DNA from: Bugulina stolonifera
Lineage: Eukaryota; Bryozoa; Gymnolaemata; Cheilostomatida; Bugulidae
Assembly (NCBI GenBank): GCA_935421135.1
Contig: OW285189.1
Location: 12,049,072 to 12,113,071, forward strand
Reading direction: 5' to 3'
DNA: 64,000 nucleotides
Below the pieces are notes generated by a model. The model saw only the letters and a program-made list of their open reading frames with translations, made no database searches and was not told the DNA's origin. Shown here piece by piece: positions 22,801-34,513 of the stretch; positions within the stretch are counted from its first letter, which is position 1, and each line of letters opens with the position of its first letter. Made by a program: the position numbers and the translations under genes.

Positions 22801-24724
22801 GACCGTTACATTGAGCAACGGCTCTACACAAGAAGTTGTACCCAATGGTGCAAGCATTCCTCTCCTCTACGAAGATAGACTGGAATATGGAAAACTGGCT
22901 AAGGAAATCCGGCTCTCCGAATCTGATAAACAGGTTATATACTTAACTATATTACTGACTTGCTATAAAAACAATACATGTACATGATTGTATAACTTCT
23001 CTCCTGGCTCCTGGACCTGCATGATTCGTATAATTCTGGCTAGTAACTGGGGCCAAGCCAGTAGTATGCCACTTGTGTACATCATCAACATTATACTGAC
23101 AGTTGATATTGCCAACATACCAGACCAAACTTATATAGGACTGACAGAAAACACCTTCAAGAAGCGCATATACAACCACAAATCTTCATTTAATAATGAA
23201 AACCAAAGGGCTAGCACAGAGCTAAGTAAATACATCTGGGAACTGAAGGAACAGCAACTAAACTTCAACATCAGGTGGAAAATAATAACGCATGCACAGG
23301 CCTATAACAACTCTTCCAAAAGTTGCCACCTACGCATGGCCACACTAAATAAACGAAACGAGCTCATATCCACATGCAGACACTCTAGAAAACATATGCT
23401 TAACTATGGAATCACTTAATACACCAAGATTAGTCCTAATCTCTTTAGCTACATGTATATAGCATTAAGCCAAACAATCGCTACATATAAAACACCTTAA
23501 CCATATCATTGTCCATTAGTAGTATTATGTCTCTTTTATCTGATGATTGCTATATATTTCATTCCAGTATATAGCATGAAACTAATAGTAATAAAAGAGA
23601 TAAAACAGTGAGATTCTACCAAATATTAATTAGCTCTGTTGTAAACATTGAGCACTTTGACTGAGATTCAGCAGTGCATAAACACGTGCATTACTTCATA
23701 TATACTGACAGTGTGTTGTTTTATCCAAATAGGTAGCAGCCATCAGAGAGGGTTTTCTCTCAGCTGTCCCAGAAGCAGTACTAAACCTGATAACCTGGCA
23801 GGAAATTGAGATTCGTGTATGTGGAAATCCAGAGATTACTATTGAAGGCCTTCGTAAATCTGGTAATATACTATTGTAGTACTCCCAAATAGCATGTGCA
23901 TATGTGCTTATTCAATGGTTTGTTGCTGGCCGTTCCGTTATGTTTTCGTTAAAGTACCCATTGGTAATGTGTTAAATTTAACTAATAGTAATTATGTGTT
24001 GTACATGTATTTTATTTTAGTACATCTAGATGAAGTTGAATCTTCGGATGAACGAATAAAGATGTTTTGGGAGGTTATGACTAACTTTTCTAATGAAGAT
24101 AGAAGTAGATTTCTTAGATTTGTTACTGGAAGGAAACGGCTTCCATGTCCCTTATATATCAGTCCAAATAAGGCGTGAGTATCCAACAGATGAATTGCTA
24201 TTTTTACACCAAATTGGATCCCTTATATTTCCCTCGAAATTAAAACTTCTGACTTTTATGTCCATGTGTAGTACATTTAAGTAAAGTACAATATACATGT
24301 ATATTGCATAATTGTATAATATCAATTCACTATAAACTATCATAATATGAAGTTGTCTTCCCTACGTTCTCCTCATCTTCACATTGCAATGAACAGTTTA
24401 TGATTGCCTTGGTAGGCCTAGTATAGTGGGAAAATAGGTTCTCAACTTATCTTTTACAGGTCTGCTATAGATTGTCTACCCGAATCATCCACATGTTCCA
24501 ACACAGTTTATCTCCCTAGATACAGCAGGTTGGTTTGTCATTTTACTAGATTTGTTAGTCTTTCTATTGTTACTCAACATCCAATACACCATGTATCAAT
24601 TTATTATATCAACTGATTTCCCTGTATTGTATTTCATTATAGTGTTGCTGTAGCAGAAGAGAAACTACGCTATGCTGCTTACAACTGTGTGGCCATTGAC
24701 ACAGATCTAAATCCCTGGGAATAA
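16821..24724 (+). CDS. HECTD3: HECTD3 E3 ubiquitin ligase, complete, 16 coding exons
   Basis: Coding exons are 16821-17162, 17556-17734, 18168-18396, 18701-18786, 19401-19544, 19757-19848, 20559-20724, 20958-21116, 21274-21444, 21942-22110, 22330-22542, 22730-22933, 23733-23862, 24021-24174, 24460-24528 and 24643-24724. They give 862 aa (human 861). A DOC/APC10-type beta domain spans about residues 230-390 ([20 protein letters not shown]). The HECT domain starts near 545 ([17 protein letters not shown]). The catalytic Cys is about C825 in [13 protein letters not shown], and the end is [21 protein letters not shown] ligases form a thioester with ubiquitin before transfer; HECTD3 acts in the cytosol on targets such as caspase-8, MALT1 and TRAF3 in mammals. 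The N-terminal exon is the least conserved part, so the start is less certain than the rest. Introns carry a MITE, a Penelope fragment and a possible poison exon. Confidence 0.95.
17879..18052. mobile_element. Fold-back MITE in HECTD3 intron 2
   Basis: Two near-perfect inverted arms of about 72 bp (17879-17951 and 17982-18052) flank a 30-bp spacer. Each arm contains TAGAATCCAC, GATGGTGATACTAGGACTAG and GGAATAAAATCATAAAAT, with only a few mismatches between arms. There is no coding capacity. Its size and symmetry fit a non-autonomous DNA transposon, and the transcript could form a long hairpin. Target-site duplications are not clear. Confidence 0.75.
18977..19044. repeat. 34-bp direct tandem duplication in HECTD3 intron 4
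   Basis: CGTAGTATCA(G/A)CCCACCAGTGACCTCCATTAATA occurs twice in succession (18977-19010 and 19011-19044) with one mismatch. It is intronic and no function is apparent. Confidence 0.85.
22189..22231 (+). other. Candidate cryptic or poison exon in HECTD3 intron 10
   Basis: A strong polypyrimidine tract and acceptor (TTTCTCTCTCTTTATTATAG, ending at 22188) is followed 43 nt later by a donor, CAT|GTAAGT. Inclusion between the exons ending at 22110 and starting at 22330 shifts the frame and creates a TGA within the first codons of the next exon. Direct joining of 22110 to 22330 matches the human protein, so the 43-nt segment is not part of the main transcript. Confidence 0.4.
22988..23419 (+). mobile_element. 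Degraded Penelope-like element fragment with GIY-YIG-type sequence
   Basis: A 143-codon open frame within HECTD3 intron 12 (22934-23732) contains [32 protein letters not shown], a trace of [12 protein letters not shown], and [16 protein letters not shown]. These are in the order found in the C-terminal GIY-YIG endonuclease region of Penelope-type retroelements. The Cys-rich segment normally between SKRCNLC and the LNKRNEL block is shortened, so this copy looks internally deleted. No reverse transcriptase is present. It lies in the same orientation as the host gene. Confidence 0.6.
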
Positions 24725-24826
24725 CAGAGTTAAAAATCACTTTTGTTAACAAATTTTGTATCATGTTTGTCCACTAGAATGCTGTATTTTGTTGTTTTTA
24801 TTATTTTCTACAAATTATTTATAAAC

Positions 24827-24832
24827 ATTAAA
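24827..24832 (+). terminator. HECTD3 poly(A) signal (ATTAAA)
   Basis: ATTAAA lies 103 nt after the HECTD3 stop codon. The opposing NME6 signal lies only about 40 bp further on. Confidence 0.5.
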
Positions 24833-24869
24833 AGTATTATATTAAGACTACACATTTGACTAGAAACTA

Positions 24870-24875
24870 TTTATT
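24870..24875 (-). terminator. NME6 poly(A) signal (AATAAA on the minus strand)
   Basis: TTTATT on the plus strand reads AATAAA on the minus strand, 110 nt after the NME6 stop codon. Confidence 0.5.
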
Positions 24876-24984
24876 GAAACCTCTTTCGTTACAGCTCTGT
24901 ATTGTATAACCTGGTGCATGTGCTACTAGTGTATGTAAGCTATAAAATAATATTTCAATACTATCTCAGATATCAATCTTCACT

Positions 24985-27900
24985 TTAGGGTTTTAAGCAA
25001 TGAATACATTTGTAATCATCAAAATAAATCTCTGTGCCATTTCTGAACTTTTCTTCCTCCTCTGCATACCTGAAAAACAATAATAATACAAATGGTCATA
25101 AACATAGGAAATGAATAGGAAATGTAGCAAAATTTCTGATTTTTAATTCAGTCCTCAAATATCAACATTTTTGTACAACTTTCATAAAACCTCAAACTTG
25201 GCACAGCTAATGGGCTCCTTTCTCAGTGTAGAGTATTAGAATTATCCACGTCATAATTTTAAAGCACATTAAGTTGAGTCGTTGAAATTTACTAACCATC
25301 TGTTGTAATCAAACTCTGGGAAAAAGAACTGAAGCTCTTGTTTTGCAGACTGAATTGAATCACTACCATGCGTTGCATTTCTTGTATCTGATATACCATA
25401 CAGACCTCTTATGCTTGCTGGTTGTTCATACTGTGTCCTACAGAGTGATAGACGCATCATAGTATTCTGTTAGGAAGAGATACTGCACACGGAATATAGT
25501 ACACACACGGAGAATAGTACAATCAATATCAGAAAGATGGCAGGCTCACCTATACACTTTGGTTGGCCCCATAATAGTTCTCCATCTTTGTATGACGTCG
25601 CACCCAGCTAATGCCATTACTATCATCGGTCCACTAAAGACATAACAAGATAGCAAGCTATTCACTGTTGGTATGAGGAGCCATGAATAACGCTCTAAAT
25701 ATATTAGGTACCACTACTACAGATGTACAAGAAACAGTTGCAGCAGCCGACATGTGATAGCAAGGTGATAGGAAAACATAATGGTCACGAATGAAATCCA
25801 TTGAAGTCATTAAAAAGTTGAGTTCTGCTACTGTGTATTATGTTGATTAGAATAGTTCGACTTAAAACATACACCAGCATGTCCCTACACATTGAGACAA
25901 TAAAATATTATATAATTTCATCAAACTTTCATAACAATTTTCCAATTCACCAACTCTTGTCTAGTAGAGTGTCAGTATTACAAGGTCAGATAATTCTGAA
26001 ATTTTACATCCATCAAAAAACCTCTCACGAAATTCCAACTGGGAAATACAGTAATTTGTTAAATTTATGACAGTTTACGCAATCTTAAATCTAATTTAAA
26101 ACATCTGTCATCTATATTAATGAATATTGGAACAATAAAAATTTCGTAGAAACTTTTTAACTATGCTAGCATCAGGAGTAAGAGTAGTAGCACTCCACTA
26201 TTGTATCCTATTTCTGAGTGAACTACTTTTCGGCTAATTAGAGCCTTAAATCACCAAAATAATTCACTGTTGTAAGTTGGAACTGTGTTGTATAGGCCTT
26301 TGAGCATGAGGATAGGCATACTTCTATTGCATTATATGAGCCCTCTTAACCAATCAATGAAAGCGTGAAGTTTCCCTTCCTCAAAGAAAAGGAAAACGAC
26401 TTTGTAAGTCTAGGGCAGGGGTAGCCTATCAAAATTCCAAACTGCAACTTTAGGTTTGGAAATCAAGTAGACTATCATTCATGCTTACCTGGACATATAT
26501 GTAACCAGTCTGTTACAAAAGAATTTGCCTGCAAAGAAAATAAAATTCATTATGAACCATTGTAAAAAGATTACTGAAATATAGGGACGGATATGTCTCT
26601 CCACTAAACAAGAATATGTGTATAATACATGTAGTAGTACCTTCATGTTCCTTGTAGAACTTCAATGCTTTTTCCTTGTTTAGTAAGATCTGCTTTCTTC
26701 TAATTATATAGATATTCTCGGATAAGATAGTTCTAGTGATACCCTACAATATGAATCAGATCCTATCAAACAACAATTCAGTAGATGCTTTTATATCTAG
26801 CTTTATTCGCACTATCTGTCTGCTATATTATAAGGACAGCAATTTAATTAGAATATGTACAACATAAATTAATCACATCATCATGGCCAGTAAATTCAAT
26901 ACATCAGAGAATTAGTATAGAATTAGCATCCATCTATTGAGTTTTGATCAAGCAGTCACAGACATAGGCATAATAAATAATGACAGTCAGCTCCAGTTAT
27001 GTTTCATGGACCCAAGTTTTATGACATGACCATAAAAACAACAGCATATAACATGTCAGTATTTAGAAAAGTGAATCATTCGATATACAATTTTGAATCT
27101 ACTAGTTTAGATATTAGAATGATTGGTTAAAATTTACTTACTTGAAGTGATCATCACACTGGACTGCCCTAGAGGGAAGAGGGGGTGTACCGCATATAGC
27201 CTACATGCAGCTAATGGGTTGGAAAGTTTGTGGACATATAGTCTTACTGAATTGATTAACAAATATTCTGTATTGACTGAACAGGACTGACTAGTTCTTC
27301 TGTGTGAAGGTTACGGCTGTGGGCCACTTTGTACGTACTTCTTGATTGGGTACAATCCCCATGGCCCTTATTTAGTCCTTAGGAGGACGCTATTGAGATA
27401 TTTGTTGTTATTCGCCTCTACTGACAGAGGGCTCCCATTACCTGGGAACGAGTCTGTATAGTTATTAGTAAGCAGTAGACACACTAGAATAGATTAGGTA
27501 AAGGATATAAATACTCTTTAAATTGATTTTGATGCTAAGTTAAGTTTTATCTTATTTAGTTATAATTAATAATAATAATTATATTAAAATATATTTTATA
27601 AAATATTACTACTTATTATACAATAACAATTACAATAACCATATTATTCTATTCTTACCTCATCTCAATGAATTTTAATTTAGGACACTTTAAAGCCACC
27701 ATAATGATAATGGTACTAAAATAGAGGGCCTCATATGTGTAAAATCAAAAATGAGGGAAAAACAGTGGTACTTGTTGTACATGTTCCCATTTATTAATTA
27801 ACAATTAAAAATATAAAATAATGTAATGCATTATTATAATTACATAAGCATTCATACTTTATTAAAATAAAAATTACATTCAATATAATTGCATTACTAA

Positions 27901-28280
27901 ATTAATAATATAAAATATAATTGCATTACTAAATTAATAATATAAAATATAATTATTATTATTATTAATTATCTTATGAATGATATAGTTTCTGTATTAA
28001 CTTTTATGTTTATGTTATTACATAATAATTATTATTATATTACAATTATGTTATAATTATTTATCACTAATATTAATATTTGGTCAATTAGAATTACATT
28101 ATTACTATATTATTATTATCATTATTACACTATCGACTATGATAAGATATGATTATTATCATATTTAATATTATTTATTATTAATTATAATCTATATAGA
28201 CATACCTCTATAACTTTGGGTCTAGCTACTGTTGACGGCTTTAAAATGGCAAGTGTGAGACTGAGTGCACTCAAGGACAT
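24985..28280 (-). CDS. NME6: NME6-like nucleoside diphosphate kinase, complete, 6 coding exons
   Basis: Coding exons from 5' to 3' are 28280-28206, 26743-26641, 26528-26489, 25633-25550, 25437-25297 and 25069-24985, giving 175 aa (human NME6 is 186-194). The product starts MSLSALSLTLAILKPSTVAR, with the LTLAxLKP strand typical of NDP kinases. It continues KEHEGKFFCNRLVTYMSSGP and WRTIMGPTKVYR, then IRGLYGISDTRNATHGSDS with the active-site histidine in NATHGSDS, and PEFDYNRW. The short C-terminal tail is acidic then cysteine-containing (YAEEEEKF ... HCLKP). NDP kinases pass phosphate between nucleoside tri- and diphosphates. NME6 in mammals is mitochondrial and binds RCC1L, and its own kinase activity is weak or debated. 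No clear mitochondrial presequence is seen here. Phases all agree. Confidence 0.9.
27480..28200. repeat. AT-rich low-complexity sequence in NME6 intron 1
   Basis: This long run of TAATTATTATTA-like sequence includes a near-exact short duplication (ATAATTGCATTACTAAATTAATAATATAAA occurs twice around 27885-27950). There is no coding potential. The 1.46-kb first intron is the longest in the gene. Confidence 0.6.
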
Positions 28281-29183
28281 TTCATAATCATAATTGTAAA
28301 ATTAAGGAAACATAGATAACCATATGGAAGGCAGTAATTAATTTAATGAAACCATGGAATTACCAGTAACTCTCTGAATGAAACAAAAACGAGAATCTTG
28401 AATTAAAATTGATCTCCTAACTTAGCCAGTCTTCTGTAGTCGGTTTCCACCTCATTCAAATGTATTACGGGGAATACGTTTATCCCTGGCCCTTTGCAAT
28501 CTCTGCTTGACGTCTTTCTACATACAGTGATTGGTTGGGTGGACAACTCCCGCCTGTAAGAAGTACGATAGCGGTACAGTACACTGAGTAAATAAACTAT
28601 GGTTCTTTATTGAGGTACTCACTCCTAATATTTACTGTATATTATATATTACTGCATGTTCAAAGAAATGTAGAAAATACATGCTGTACTTAATAAGTAA
28701 AATATGTACAACAAGCATCCTTTTCATTGCCATAACATGTTTACCAAGCATTACAAAAACCTTTGTACTTCCAGTTTCTTCTGGTGGAAGAGAATGCAAA
28801 ATAACGCTTTTCTAAATATGGGCAGAGATGTTCAAATACAAACATTTGAGATATTGCAGAATAAGATGTATTTTCACTCCAAATTGTACAAACATACATG
28901 TTTATAAACTAGTTTGACATACCTGTCAATGCATTACAAGACATTATACAAAGACTATTGAGTTCATTTTCAATTATAAACAAATATACACATATTATAT
29001 ACATGTACATTGTATATATTCCATTCTAGTAGAAAAGTATCAAATTTATGAAAAATACTCACAATCCATCCAATGGATAGGTATTCCAACTCAAGAAACT
29101 AATATATTGATGTAACATTTAAAAGTAAAGGGAAATACAATTGTATGCACAAATCATGATTGGAGAAGTAGTCTGTTTAAGAA
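28281..29183. other. NME6 upstream region; 3' flank of the PGC-1-like gene
   Basis: A CCAAT box on the minus strand (ATTGG at 28530-28534), within a less AT-rich patch at 28430-28560, suits an NME6 promoter about 250 bp upstream of its ATG. I did not find a canonical AATAAA on the minus strand shortly after the PGC-1-like stop codon. No other gene is seen. Confidence 0.4.
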
Positions 29184-32100
29184 TCATTGGCTAATCTTTT
29201 TCATTGATGTTTTCAGCAAAGCATCAAAGTCATCTTCTGCTTTAGGAGCTGTCCTAAACGTAGGTGCCCACTCTTCTTTAATAGCTTGGCAGCCATCTAC
29301 AAATAAAGAACACATCAACATAGAATGAATGGATATAATATAACAAATTCAGTTTGTCAACACAAGGGGGAAAGAAAACATCTTATGCATTTCATATACA
29401 TATTTTTATACCTTACGTACCCAAATCTGCGTAAGTGGTGCTGCAAAACTGTCTTCTTCCTCCAAATCCCAGGTTGAACTTGGGACCAAATACATCATTG
29501 CCCTCTAAATATAACATAATTTTATATGTAAATCAGGCATGCAAGGTATTCAACTTGCCTTATTATCCATTGCATCACATTGGCATTCACTCAATGTAAA
29601 CCAGTGTCAACCATTTCAACTAAACAATAAAAAGTAAGAGATGGCAACAAGGACACAGATATTCAGTTGCCCATAGAAATTCTGACTTTTCATTCAGTGC
29701 AAATAGGACATTCAGTTCTCCTAAAAGAATTGCCTGGAGTCAACAGAGCCACCTAACACAGTTCCAGGATTCCCCGGATTCCTCACTACTGCTAAAATGA
29801 GCCACTACTTTGGAATTACTTTGTCTTCATTTAGGAGTAAACGATTCTACACACGTTTGGCCACTGCAGCTGGCTGTTGTGCAACAATTACACACTTTCA
29901 TATGAATCTTCTGGAAGGTTCACTCTACATAGGATGGGCAACTCCATAAAGCAAAAATCTGGTCATACATGATCGCATAGCGGGATAGCATTGAGAGTGG
30001 AAGGGTCAAGTACTAATCTTTTTATTGACTATCACCAAAGAGATGGTAAATTTGTTCTACTGTTTTAAACCAGTGTCCTTAACTTACTCTCAACAGCAGC
30101 ATATGCGTCAGCTTTGGAGTAGAACGTGACGAATCCATAGTTCTCACTCTCGGTTCTAAGAAATATGGAAACCCTTTCAATCTCCCCAAAACCACCAAAT
30201 CTTTTCTTTAGGTCACCTTTGGTGTACTTCTCTGATATTCCACCTACGTAGACTACTCGGCGCTCACCCATTGCCTTCTCATGTGCCTCTTGTGCTGCCT
30301 TCCGGCGCATAGCAGCCAAATCAGTGTTGCTACTGGTTGACGGAGATCTGTGTGAGGGAGATACTTGTAAATTATAATACATGGACGTTCGCTCAACATT
30401 GCTGAAACATGCAAAGTACGGGCTAGACAAGGAAGTTTCAATCCAAAATACACCTGTGTGAATCCCTGTAAAACCAGGTTAAATTTCACAATGCAGTCAG
30501 AGGGGAAAACATGCTTTGTAACAAAAGACAAAAAAACTATAAAAAGTTTGATAACAATGGGATTTGAGATTATACAACTTACCGACTTCTTGCTGATGTC
30601 GTATAGCTATACGGGCTGGAAGAGCGTGATGATCTTCTATTTCTATGTCTCTTCAGTCTTTTTGACTTGTGTTTGCTGCTTTTGTGTGAGCGAGAACGAC
30701 TACAAAAAACGATTAGCACATAAGATTATATATTAAAGTGTGCACATTCTAGTAGTGTGGCGCATCAACAGTTAGTAAAGGTAAACCATTGTCTCCTATT
30801 AATCTCACCTAGATTTTGAGCGATTTTTCCTATTTTTCTTAGAATGTCTGGATGAGCGGCGTCTTTTATAATCTCTGTCACTAGAACTACAGGAAGTACA
30901 GGAGTCAGCAGAACTGTAGCCACCATAGTCACAGCTAGCATCGCTATCATAGCTGTCGTAGCTCTTTGACCTGCTACGACTATTACGTTCACTACTAGAT
31001 GTTGAAGAGCAGGAAGAACTACTACGGCTAGGGCTACGCTTCCTACGAAGCTTCCTCTTTTTAGGCCGACCTCTACAAATAAAACCCAAAAGTTTCATCA
31101 TTGCTATAATTGACACTAGTAGAAGACCTTCCTCTGTCACATCTGACAGAACAAACAAATCTAATAAAAGGTTAACTGTGTGAAAATATGTGCTATTACG
31201 TTGCCTAAGCTTTGAAACTTTATGTGATCAGAAGAGTTTGTGAAGTAGAGTGTACAGTACCTAGTAGGAACGGCATAAGCTTTAGGCAGTTTCTCACTGC
31301 CTACAGTGAGAGGTTTAGCAGTAGGTTTCATGGCAGCTGGAGCAGACGACTTGGGAGATTTGTTGGATGCATCCGATTGGGATTGGCAGCTAAAACAATA
31401 TGGTGAAAGTTAGAACACCTCAATCATAAATGCAGTCAACAGGACGTGTAAACAGGAAAGACAAGACGATCAACACTCTAGTTTGTAGCTTCATCAGATA
31501 TAATATAGTACATATATCAGATTTTTTGGGGTTGTCACCCTACACTTGATGAAATAAGAAAAGCCGAATAACCAAATAATGAAATACTATCTGTACATAC
31601 GAAAATGTTAGAATATTACAATAATATTACCCTTGACAGCTGTTGGGAGACAAAGATACCGGAGTATCTGTGAACGAAGGTTGAACAGCTTGCATGGAGT
31701 TTAGGTAGTCTACAAATGAAGCATTACAAAATTATCACCAAAATAGCACTAGCACTAGTTAAAAAAATTCCAACTTATTCAATTCCATTGTAAATTGAAT
31801 AATATCTGTAATAATATGTAGCATCCAATTGAACTATTCATTTAATTTCAAAAATAAAATCAACGATCATTGTATTGTTAAAATGTCATTTTATTGCCTA
31901 TTAGCTAGTCTAGCAAAATACAGGATTAATGTAGATTGAAGATAACACTAGCAATCACTACAATATAATCTCACCTGGTATCCTCTTGAGAAGCAATTCC
32001 AGCTCTGCTTTGATATCTCTCTTCTGGTCCCTTTCTGTTGGAATCTCACAATAGTCATGGTCTAAAGGTGGTAAGTATAAAATATAGCTTAGTCTATGAA

Positions 32101-34494
32101 GGCTACAAAAGCCTCAGAAAGAAGAATAATATACAAGCTAAGAGAACTGCTACTTCACATTATGTTAGACAAAATATGCCCAGCCAGTTTACTGTTCCCA
32201 AAGGAGGTAATTAGGAGCATATTATAATTAACTATTATCTGTTACATAATAATTGCAAGCTGTTGGCATTACAATTGAACAAGTGTACCCACATATAACA
32301 CAACAAAAGCAGCAGTAAACACTCCATTTCCATTGTCCACAGTGGAACATGACTCCATCAATAATACCAGTATAAGCTAAACTATCACATGGCAAAAATT
32401 ACATTCCACTTCAATAGCCAAATGAGAATTGGCACATACCGATATGAACTGCATGTTGAAGGTGCTCTTGCTTAGATACGGCAGCTGGCACTTGTAAATC
32501 CACTGCATTTGCACCCAAGGTTCCACGAGACACTGGAATCACTACCGAAATTTGTTTGGGCATATCTGATGACTCAACAACTTGTTCCTGTGTCACTAAC
32601 TGGGCGGGCAAGACTTTGGGATTTAGCTTTGATGGTAACAGAGAAGTTGGTAACTTATTTGTCTTCACATCAAGAGGTAGTTTAGTTGGCACATTCGATT
32701 TCGTTTGTTTCATAATAGAAACAGACCTGTTTGACTCATTGTCTTTTATAGTGTTATTTGTTTCAGTATTACCAGGAGCAGTGGAGTGTTTGGTATTGAA
32801 GCCTTGCATAGTAGGAGCTTTGTTGGCAAGTCCGCGGCGATCATTGGAGGACTTTTCGACTAGACACTGTTGAGCTGGAGGACATCGCAAAGCTGCTGGC
32901 ATCATTGATGTGTCAACTTTGCTCTTCTTTGGTTGCGTACTAGAGATGATGGCAGCAAGCGGTTGAATAGATGGGACATTTGGTATGGTTTGTTGGTCCA
33001 TGACGGAAACAGTGGGCAGTGTGATCGTGGGCATTGAACTGCTGGAGCTATTACCCACCGGAGGACACTTCGGGGGAGTGAGCTGTGCAACTCTTTGATT
33101 GTTGATCTCGTCTTCTTGACTCTCTGTCGATTTTGTACCTCGTAATTTCCTATAATCTTCTAAGCTAAGAGGGCGTGGTTTAGCAGGCTGAGCAGGAGAG
33201 AGACTATCTATGCTACAGAGATTAGAGTCTAACTCGGAAGCCGTGGCTACAATCCAACAGGTTGGCATGTGAGAGAAATGGTGGAAATTCCTCAAATGAT
33301 AAAAAAATGTATCCGTTTGACACAAAATAATGGTCACACTTGATAGTTAAAAAACTAATTTGTTCACTCACCCTCAAATTGCTCAAATAGGCTGTTGAGG
33401 TCTTCTGCTTCAATACCATCAATACCTGAAAGAAGACCGAGCTATAGCATTATTCCAAGGACAAAATAACTGCTACCACTAAATTCAAATTTCCTATGAC
33501 ATACTTAGGAGAGCTTGACCATGCATGTAATATATATTGTGATGAAACCAATCATGTTGCAACACTAAGTATCTCTCACCTAGAAGCGAAAAGCAATCCG
33601 CTTCCAGCTGATTTCCTGCTGCCAAGTCATCAAGGGGAAGAGAAGGGGTGATATTGGCTGAATCGAAGTGCAAACAAGTCTGATTCGCTTCAATATCAGC
33701 GGATAAAACGCCTTGCAACTCAACCAAATCGTTTACTATCTGCTCAGAATTGTGGCGATTCCTTGAGGCACTAGTTGGCAAAGGACCAGCAGAGACAACA
33801 GATGCAAGTGTCTAAAACAAGATGAAAGAACTGATACCTGTACAGTGATAGAAACCACATAACAGGGTGAAAATCGGCAGCCATATAAAAGCATACATTG
33901 CATATACTTAAACTACACAAACCTCTTTTGAAACTTTGGGTTGGGTAACAGGTGCATTATTAGCACACCGTGGAGGTATAGACTTCTTTCTGGCCAATGC
34001 AGTAATAGGATATGTTCGAGCAGAGGTAATGGGAGAATTTGACGCCAACTCATCTATTGCTTCAACATCGATTATCTCCTCATCAGATGAAGATCTGGAA
34101 AGACAAATCTCAATGTATGGGTATGAATATTAACAATATACCATAAACTAACAGTATAACTATAAAATACATGCAACAACGTGAAGGTGCAATATCCGGT
34201 TTAGTTAGAACAGTACTTCAAGGTCTCCTAGTTCAAAGATTACGGCATAGAAAATGTAAAGGTGATAACACCACAGGGAAACATTAACATAATAAAAACT
34301 TACCCATCAGTATAATCGTCAAACTTCGCCATGTCGGCAGAGCTAACAAAATCTAACTCCGAAAAGTGTTCACCAAACAGTTCACTACATGCTGACAAAC
34401 CACTCAAACTATTCCTCGCATCACTATTAATACGCCCCATCTGAACAGGTGAACTGAAAGTTTCTGAGCGCTGCTGGAAATCAATGGTCCCCAT
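29184..34494 (-). CDS. PGC-1/PRC-family transcriptional coactivator, 13 coding exons
   Basis: Coding exons from 5' to 3' are 34494-34304, 34094-33923, 33811-33580, 33425-33372, 33246-32440, 32061-31975, 31709-31631, 31389-31261, 31072-30809, 30699-30583, 30347-30088, 29504-29421 and 29296-29184, giving about 862 aa. The N-terminus is acidic. A low-complexity middle contains KPRPLSLEDYRKLR. HIDHDYCEIP spans an exon junction and matches the DHDY HCF-1-binding motif of PGC-1 proteins. An LxxLL (LELLL) follows about 20 residues later. Then come two Arg/Ser-rich exons. The RRM has RNP2 VVYVGGI and RNP1 NYGFVTFY. The end is GGRRQF..TTYADLD and DDFDALLK, as in PGC-1alpha and PRC. The family couples nuclear receptors and NRF1 to mitochondrial biogenesis genes. 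The start is uncertain: the first exon opens at 34513 with no in-frame ATG before 34494, and a non-coding exon ending at 35525 (GCGAT|GTAAG) probably precedes it. Confidence 0.87.
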
Positions 34495-34513
34495 TTTGAA
34501 ACCGCTATCCCAA

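Noticed and set aside
30805..31158. Independent SR-type splicing protein
   Set aside because: The RS-rich exon joins in phase to the RRM and PGC-1-type C-terminal exons and to the DHDY exon upstream, so it is part of the coactivator.
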